A DNA stretch of 9,911 bases from JAKQIM01 sp964633225 (lineage in GTDB: Bacteria; Chloroflexota; Anaerolineae; Anaerolineales; UBA4823): assembly GCA_964633225.1 (NCBI GenBank), contig CAZWFQ010000102.1, positions 1 through 9,911 of the forward strand, written 5' to 3'. Numbering within the stretch: position 1 is the stretch's first letter; each line of letters starts with the position of its first letter. Below are positions 6,334-9,911 of this stretch, piece by piece. The notes beneath the pieces are model-generated. The model saw only the letters and a list, made by a program, of their open reading frames with translations. It was not told where the DNA came from and did no database searches. Position numbers and translations under genes: made by a program.

Positions 6334-7092
6334 TCAGCAGTTAGCCGCCATGTGGCTTACCACCCGCCGCATCAAGTCTCTTTTTTCTTTCAAGAATGCA
6401 GACTGCCGTTTGCGGATCTTCTCTGTCCTGCCGGTTTCGGCCTTGTAGACCAGATCATTCATGATCTCGATACTGCGCTGCCAATACGAAAAGGCCGGCG
6501 ACTTTTGGCCATCCTGCCATTCGATATCCCCCAACATCCAATGAGCCACCGCATACGGGTAACTGGGCGACAGNNNNNNNNNNNNNNNNNNNNNNNNNNN
6601 NNNNNNNNNNNNNNNNNNNNNNNNNNNNNNNNNNNNNNNNNNNNNNNNNNNNNNNNNNNNNNNNNNNNNNNNNTTGGCATCCTCCACCAGCTTCGCAAAG
6701 GCCTTGATCGCATCGCAGCGCTGGAGATAACACTCGTGATTGATCTCCAAACGCTCAAGGATGATCCCCATCATCCAACAAGCCAGCCCCTGGCGTTGCA
6801 GATGGCGCCCAGAACCGGTGTAGATAGCCACTGCCCGTTTCAAACATTCCTTCGCTCTAGGCAGATCTGCGCGTTGAAACCAGTAAGCCCCCATTTGGAC
6901 GTAGATTTCAGCCCGTTCGCAGTCATCAATGATCCCCTCTGCATCCCCCACAATCTCAGCCGCGGTCTGGTCGCGCACATCCAGCGGGGTTGTTTCATCG
7001 CTCACCTGAGATAAGCGGATCTCTGTTCCGGGTCTCAAATGCGAGCGATCGAATTTATTCAACCACCCCAGGGCCTGCGCAAAATCGATCAT
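6334..7092 (-). CDS. TPR-like helical repeat protein, interrupted by assembly gap
   Basis: This soluble protein is predicted as a chain of paired helices typical of tetratricopeptide repeats. The N-terminal part (about residues 1-139) includes AEIYVQMGAYWFQRADLPRA followed by KECLKRAVAIY and QRQGLACWMMGIILERLE. After the gap, YAVAHWMLGDIEWQDGQKS and FSYWQRSIEIM look like another repeat. The C-terminus is a basic helix ending SHMAANC. TPRs usually act as protein-docking platforms. Its ATG overlaps the stop of the upstream membrane-protein gene as ATGA, with GGTGA just upstream, so the two are probably translated together. The middle is a run of Ns of unknown true length, so total length and repeat number are uncertain. 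Both flanks carry TPR-like residues in the frames read here. No signal peptide or TM segment is seen, so it is probably a cytoplasmic partner of the membrane proteins. Confidence 0.75.
   Translation of the reverse strand: MIDFAQALGWLNKFDRSHLRPGTEIRLSQVSDETTPLDVRDQTAAEIVGDAEGIIDDCERAEIYVQMGAYWFQRADLPRAKECLKRAVAIYTGSGRHLQRQGLACWMMGIILERLEINHECYLQRCDAIKAFAKLVEDAXXXXXXXXXXXXXXXXXXXXXXXXXXXXXXXXXXLSPSYPYAVAHWMLGDIEWQDGQKSPAFSYWQRSIEIMNDLVYKAETGRTEKIRKRQSAFLKEKRDLMRRVVSHMAANC
6574..6673. other. Scaffold gap of exactly 100 Ns
   Basis: The run contains exactly 100 N characters, the usual placeholder for a gap of unknown size. It falls inside the TPR-like gene. The real missing sequence may be longer or shorter, and the apparent frame continuity across 100 Ns is not evidence about the true frame. 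Confidence 0.99.
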
Positions 7093-8324
7093 TGTTCACC
7101 GTTGGGCAAGCCTCGCCGGTTATCCTTGATCGTTTCCAACACTTGCGCCAACCGGAACAGAAAGACTTCCTTGATATTCCGGTCTTGATCTGCGCCCGCG
7201 GTGGTAATATCACCCAAAGACTTCGCAATCCCCTTCAAGATCTCAGCCTGGGCCTGGGCGCGCGCCTTTTCCCTCGCCACTTCCAGGGCTGCCTCGCCAG
7301 AAGCCCGCACCACGCTTGCCTTGCCATTCCAATCCGCCGCCCAGGTGTCCACACGTTGTTCATTCACCTTCTCGTTGTCCACTTCCAGGTTACCGATGCC
7401 ATACCACAGGAGCTGCGTGCCAGCATTTTTAAACGACGCCCGCACTGAGGCCGAACGGTAGATACGGTGAATATCCTCCCGCGGGTCAGCATCAAGGGTG
7501 CGTGGTGCAGTCACCTGATCAATCGTGTGCCTGCGGATATAATTCTGGATCTCGCCTTCGAAGATGATGCGCACTGCCGCAGACCAGGCTGTCAAACCAT
7601 CGCTGCGCACCGCCCGCGAGTAGGTCATATTGCGCACGGCCTGCACCGAATAGGGGTATGGCACATGCGTTGAGCGGATATTCTCGCCGCCCAGCTTGCG
7701 GTTCGACCACAGCCGGTAGCGGTAATGGATATCCCGCGCCCACACCACCACGCCGTCTTTGGTCACCGCCTTGATCTGGTCAATATAGCCGTGCTGGTCT
7801 TCCAGGTTGGCAATCTCTTTGATTGTCTCGAATCGCGAGATGAAGTGCATACCCTCAGCCCGAACGCTGGAAGGGTTGTTCAACTGCTCGAACAAAACCA
7901 CGTTCCCCGGACGGATATTCACCCAACCCGGCCCGCCAATGATATCCAGCAAGTTCTCATCGCCCACCTGCACCTGCTTTTTGCCCCGGTCAATCGTCAG
8001 GTATGGGTACGACAAGCCAAACATCGAGGCAACCATATATTGCAGCGCACGTGAGAAGCGCTTCATTTCATTGATATCTTGCAAGTAACATGTCCCCCAC
8101 AATAGCGCTGCCACAAACGCCCCAGCCGGAATCACCAGGTAGCGCAGCATCCCCACCAGGTGATCGCGTTCAAACAGCAGCCCGCACACCACCATAAAGG
8201 CCAGGCTGACAAACCCCAGCACCATCAGGCGCAGCATACCCCAGGCATTATCCCCCACCAAGAAACCCTCGATGAAGTTCCCAAAACGCCAGAATTGTTT
8301 TTGCACCCAACGCCAGATCAGCAT
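7089..8324 (-). CDS. Two-TM SPFH/Band-7-like membrane protein
   Basis: This 411-residue protein has two hydrophobic segments (about 32-51 and 62-81) joined by a short loop. A cytoplasmic domain follows that most resembles SPFH/Band 7 among the four paralogues. It has YLTIDRGKKQVQVG, GGPGWVNIRPGNVVLFEQ (130-147) and AVTKDGVVVWARDIHYRYRL (186-205). The last reads like the stomatin/prohibitin strand T-K-D-x-V-x-V...Y-Y-R. PYSVQAVRNMTYSRAVR (224-240) and TWAADW (327-332) recur in its neighbours. An Ala/Glu-rich helix (about 342-370: EAALEVAREKARAQAQAEIL) is like the coiled-coil segment that follows SPFH domains. The frame is open 49 codons further upstream, but that stretch is Trp/Cys-rich and overlaps the preceding gene. 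ATG 8324 sits 19 nt after that gene's stop and starts at a sensible N-terminus. Likely a membrane scaffold subunit; the exact family is not identified. Confidence 0.85.
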   Translation of the reverse strand: MLIWRWVQKQFWRFGNFIEGFLVGDNAWGMLRLMVLGFVSLAFMVVCGLLFERDHLVGMLRYLVIPAGAFVAALLWGTCYLQDINEMKRFSRALQYMVASMFGLSYPYLTIDRGKKQVQVGDENLLDIIGGPGWVNIRPGNVVLFEQLNNPSSVRAEGMHFISRFETIKEIANLEDQHGYIDQIKAVTKDGVVVWARDIHYRYRLWSNRKLGGENIRSTHVPYPYSVQAVRNMTYSRAVRSDGLTAWSAAVRIIFEGEIQNYIRRHTIDQVTAPRTLDADPREDIHRIYRSASVRASFKNAGTQLLWYGIGNLEVDNEKVNEQRVDTWAADWNGKASVVRASGEAALEVAREKARAQAQAEILKGIAKSLGDITTAGADQDRNIKEVFLFRLAQVLETIKDNRRGLPNGEQ

Positions 8325-8343
8325 GCTACACCACCACTTCCCA

Positions 8344-9911
8344 TCACTCTGGCAGCAGATACTGCCGCAAATCCCACAAGAAGTCCAAAGTCTCAGCTGG
8401 CAGCAGCGGGCGCGTCTCAGGGTCTGAAGCCATCGAATCCAGCACCTGGAAAATTTGCCACACCACCGCATCTCGCGTCGAGCCAGAAGCCCGGTAAGCC
8501 TCCATCAGGCTGTCGATGATTTCGCCCTGGGCACTGGCCACAATCTGAGCCCGCTCTTGCCCTGCCATCTGTACGTACTCGCTCTCTTTCTTCAACGCAT
8601 CCCGCTGCCAGGCAGCGCTCCAGTGGTTCACCAGGGTCTCCCGCACCCCCTTGTGCAGGGGGGTCAGCTCAGGGAAACCCGCCACCAATACCTTGATCCC
8701 CCGGTCACGCAGCACCTTAGAGCCGCGCAGCTTCTGGATAGGAGAGGTTTCGATCTCGTTCGGTTTCCAGGTCATCCCTTTCTCAAACGGCCGGCCATCC
8801 TTGCGGCGCACAAGCTGGAAGGTCAATACACCCTGGTTGCGCATCCGCCGGGCAAATGTCGGCCTAAACTCATTAAAGAATGGGAAATTGTCGCTCTCTG
8901 GCTCGTACAATTCGGCATAAGTCCTCAGCGACAGCATATCGCGGAAGATTTCGATAGCCACCTTCAAAGGCAGCTCGCTCCACACCTCAACCTGGTCTTC
9001 TTGGGCCGTGCGTGCCCGAGAATAGATCGCCCCAAAAACCCGTTCCTCATCAAAGACATACGGGGGTTTCGATAACAATTTCGGCTCCGGCGGGCTCCAA
9101 ACCGGCTCAAAAGGCTGCGAGCTGTAGCGGCTGGCAAATTGGTGGATCTCGGCCTGGTCCTGCTCGTCAAACTCCTCTTGGAAATCACTATCCCCGATGA
9201 CTTTTTCCTTGTCGCCCAGCTTGGTGACCTTCAAATGCTCGGGGCCAGTGCCGCCGTAATAACCAACCTTATGGTTATCGGGGGCATCCCCCAGCGTGAA
9301 CAGCGTAAAGACGGGTGATTGGATCTGGAAGCCATCGCGCGTCGAGGCCGTCACCGAGCCCGAGACCCGGAAATGCCGCCGCAGGCTGGCAGAGCCGCGC
9401 ACTTTCTCGCCCATTTCGGTGAACACCACCCCCGGCCCCAACACCCGCACCATCGGCTGGCTGCGGCCCGATTGATGCAAATTCAAGGCATCTTCTGCCC
9501 CCTGTCTGGCTGCCCTCAAAATCCCCCTCCTGGGAGCGCCGCCAATCGAAAGCGGCACCCATGATTTCTCCAACGCCACCGCACTGGTCAGATCCACCAT
9601 CGCCACACCCGGCAAGGTGCGTTCCAGCTCTTCAGCCTTCGCAATCTTAACACCTTCTTTAACAAAGATTGCCGGGCCATGAATCCCAAAAACAAAGCGC
9701 AGCAAGCGCGTGAACAACTTCCAGCGCTGGTCGGCTGTGCGTACCGGCAGAACAAATTGACCCGTAAACCACACGCTGAATAAGAAGAACCCAACCCCCG
9801 CCGCCAGGGTCACCAGGACAATCGCAATTGCTTCGCGCTGCCCGGCTGAAATGTGCACGATCGGGCGGTTCAAGGCAATATCCCTCAATAGCTGAAGGAC
9901 GATGCCGATCT
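8344..9911 (-). CDS. Membrane protein with SPFH-like domain, 5' end outside window
   Basis: The frame is open to the right edge. The first usable start inside is a TTG at 9888, but in-frame codons continue upstream (IGIVLQLLRDIA), so the gene is probably N-terminally truncated here. Numbering from that TTG, a TM segment (about 20-42) leads into FVLPVRTADQR, matching FVLPVHTAGQR after TM2 of the propeller fusion. Then come AIFVKEG, PGVAMVDLTSAVALEK, LGPGVVFTEMGEK (150-162), a STRDGFQIQ strand (Thr183-Gly186), an acidic charged insertion (about 200-270), PYVFDEERVFGAIYSRA (276-292) and NHWSAAW (421-427), followed by helices. The order matches the three other membrane proteins. By homology with the fusion protein, a further TM segment and an outer domain may lie beyond the edge. 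The cytoplasmic part is inferred to be a scaffold subunit. The next gene starts 19 nt after its stop. Confidence 0.8.
   Translation of the reverse strand, partial: IGIVLQLLRDIALNRPIVHISAGQREAIAIVLVTLAAGVGFFLFSVWFTGQFVLPVRTADQRWKLFTRLLRFVFGIHGPAIFVKEGVKIAKAEELERTLPGVAMVDLTSAVALEKSWVPLSIGGAPRRGILRAARQGAEDALNLHQSGRSQPMVRVLGPGVVFTEMGEKVRGSASLRRHFRVSGSVTASTRDGFQIQSPVFTLFTLGDAPDNHKVGYYGGTGPEHLKVTKLGDKEKVIGDSDFQEEFDEQDQAEIHQFASRYSSQPFEPVWSPPEPKLLSKPPYVFDEERVFGAIYSRARTAQEDQVEVWSELPLKVAIEIFRDMLSLRTYAELYEPESDNFPFFNEFRPTFARRMRNQGVLTFQLVRRKDGRPFEKGMTWKPNEIETSPIQKLRGSKVLRDRGIKVLVAGFPELTPLHKGVRETLVNHWSAAWQRDALKKESEYVQMAGQERAQIVASAQGEIIDSLMEAYRASGSTRDAVVWQIFQVLDSMASDPETRPLLPAETLDFLWDLRQYLLPE

Noticed and set aside
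8325..8471. 49-residue N-terminal extension of the 411-residue protein
   Set aside because: It is Trp/Cys/Arg-rich, overlaps the C-terminal coding region of the upstream gene in another frame, and lacks plausible structure. ATG 8324 is the sensible start.
9900..9911. AGATCGG at the edge on the minus strand, like an Illumina adapter start
   Set aside because: The match ends after seven bases (AGATCGGCAT rather than AGATCGGAAG), and the coding frame continues through it.
2048..9911. Naming the membrane proteins HflK, HflC, QmcA, FloT or prohibitin
   Set aside because: Only short landmarks resemble SPFH proteins. Lengths, TM layout and C-terminal parts do not match any of these named families, so no symbol is justified.

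Overview
The window looks like part of a GC-rich metagenomic scaffold from an uncultured bacterium. It contains one run of exactly 100 Ns. The Pro/Thr-rich low-complexity linkers in three of the proteins and the general gene style suggest Chloroflexota (Anaerolineae-like). That assignment is an inference from style, not proof.

Layout. Almost everything is on the minus strand, so it reads right to left. A 5'-truncated membrane protein (8344 to the right edge) is followed by a two-TM protein (7089-8324) and a TPR-like soluble protein broken by the N gap (6334-7092). A 135-bp AT-rich intergenic stretch follows. The second group is a large beta-propeller/membrane protein (3688-6198), another two-TM protein (2048-3691), a PfkB-family kinase called as pseudouridine kinase (1092-2039) and pseudouridine-5'-phosphate glycosidase (197-1105). 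Within each group the genes are spaced -14 to +19 nt, with two ATGA stop/start overlaps, so there are probably one or two polycistronic units. At the left end, the Pro/Thr/Tyr-rich tail of a plus-strand gene converges on psuG. A 42-bp perfect palindrome between the two genes is a likely bidirectional terminator.

Main point. The four large membrane proteins appear to be divergent paralogues of one another. Each has a membrane anchor followed by a cytoplasmic domain that resembles SPFH/Band-7 (stomatin/prohibitin/HflK-like). The shared landmarks occur in the same order: a GPG-type loop, a T-R/K-D-G strand, a P-Y-x-F-D...Y-(S)-R-A helix (three of four), and a W-x3-W (or W-x3-K) motif near the C-terminus. 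One of them carries an apparent seven-repeat LVIVD-type beta-propeller on the outer face. A TPR-like protein is encoded among them. This would fit a hetero-oligomeric membrane scaffold with an extracellular sensing or adhesion head and a cytoplasmic TPR partner. The pair of enzymes that salvages or degrades pseudouridine appears to be co-transcribed downstream. The functional link between scaffold and enzymes is unknown.
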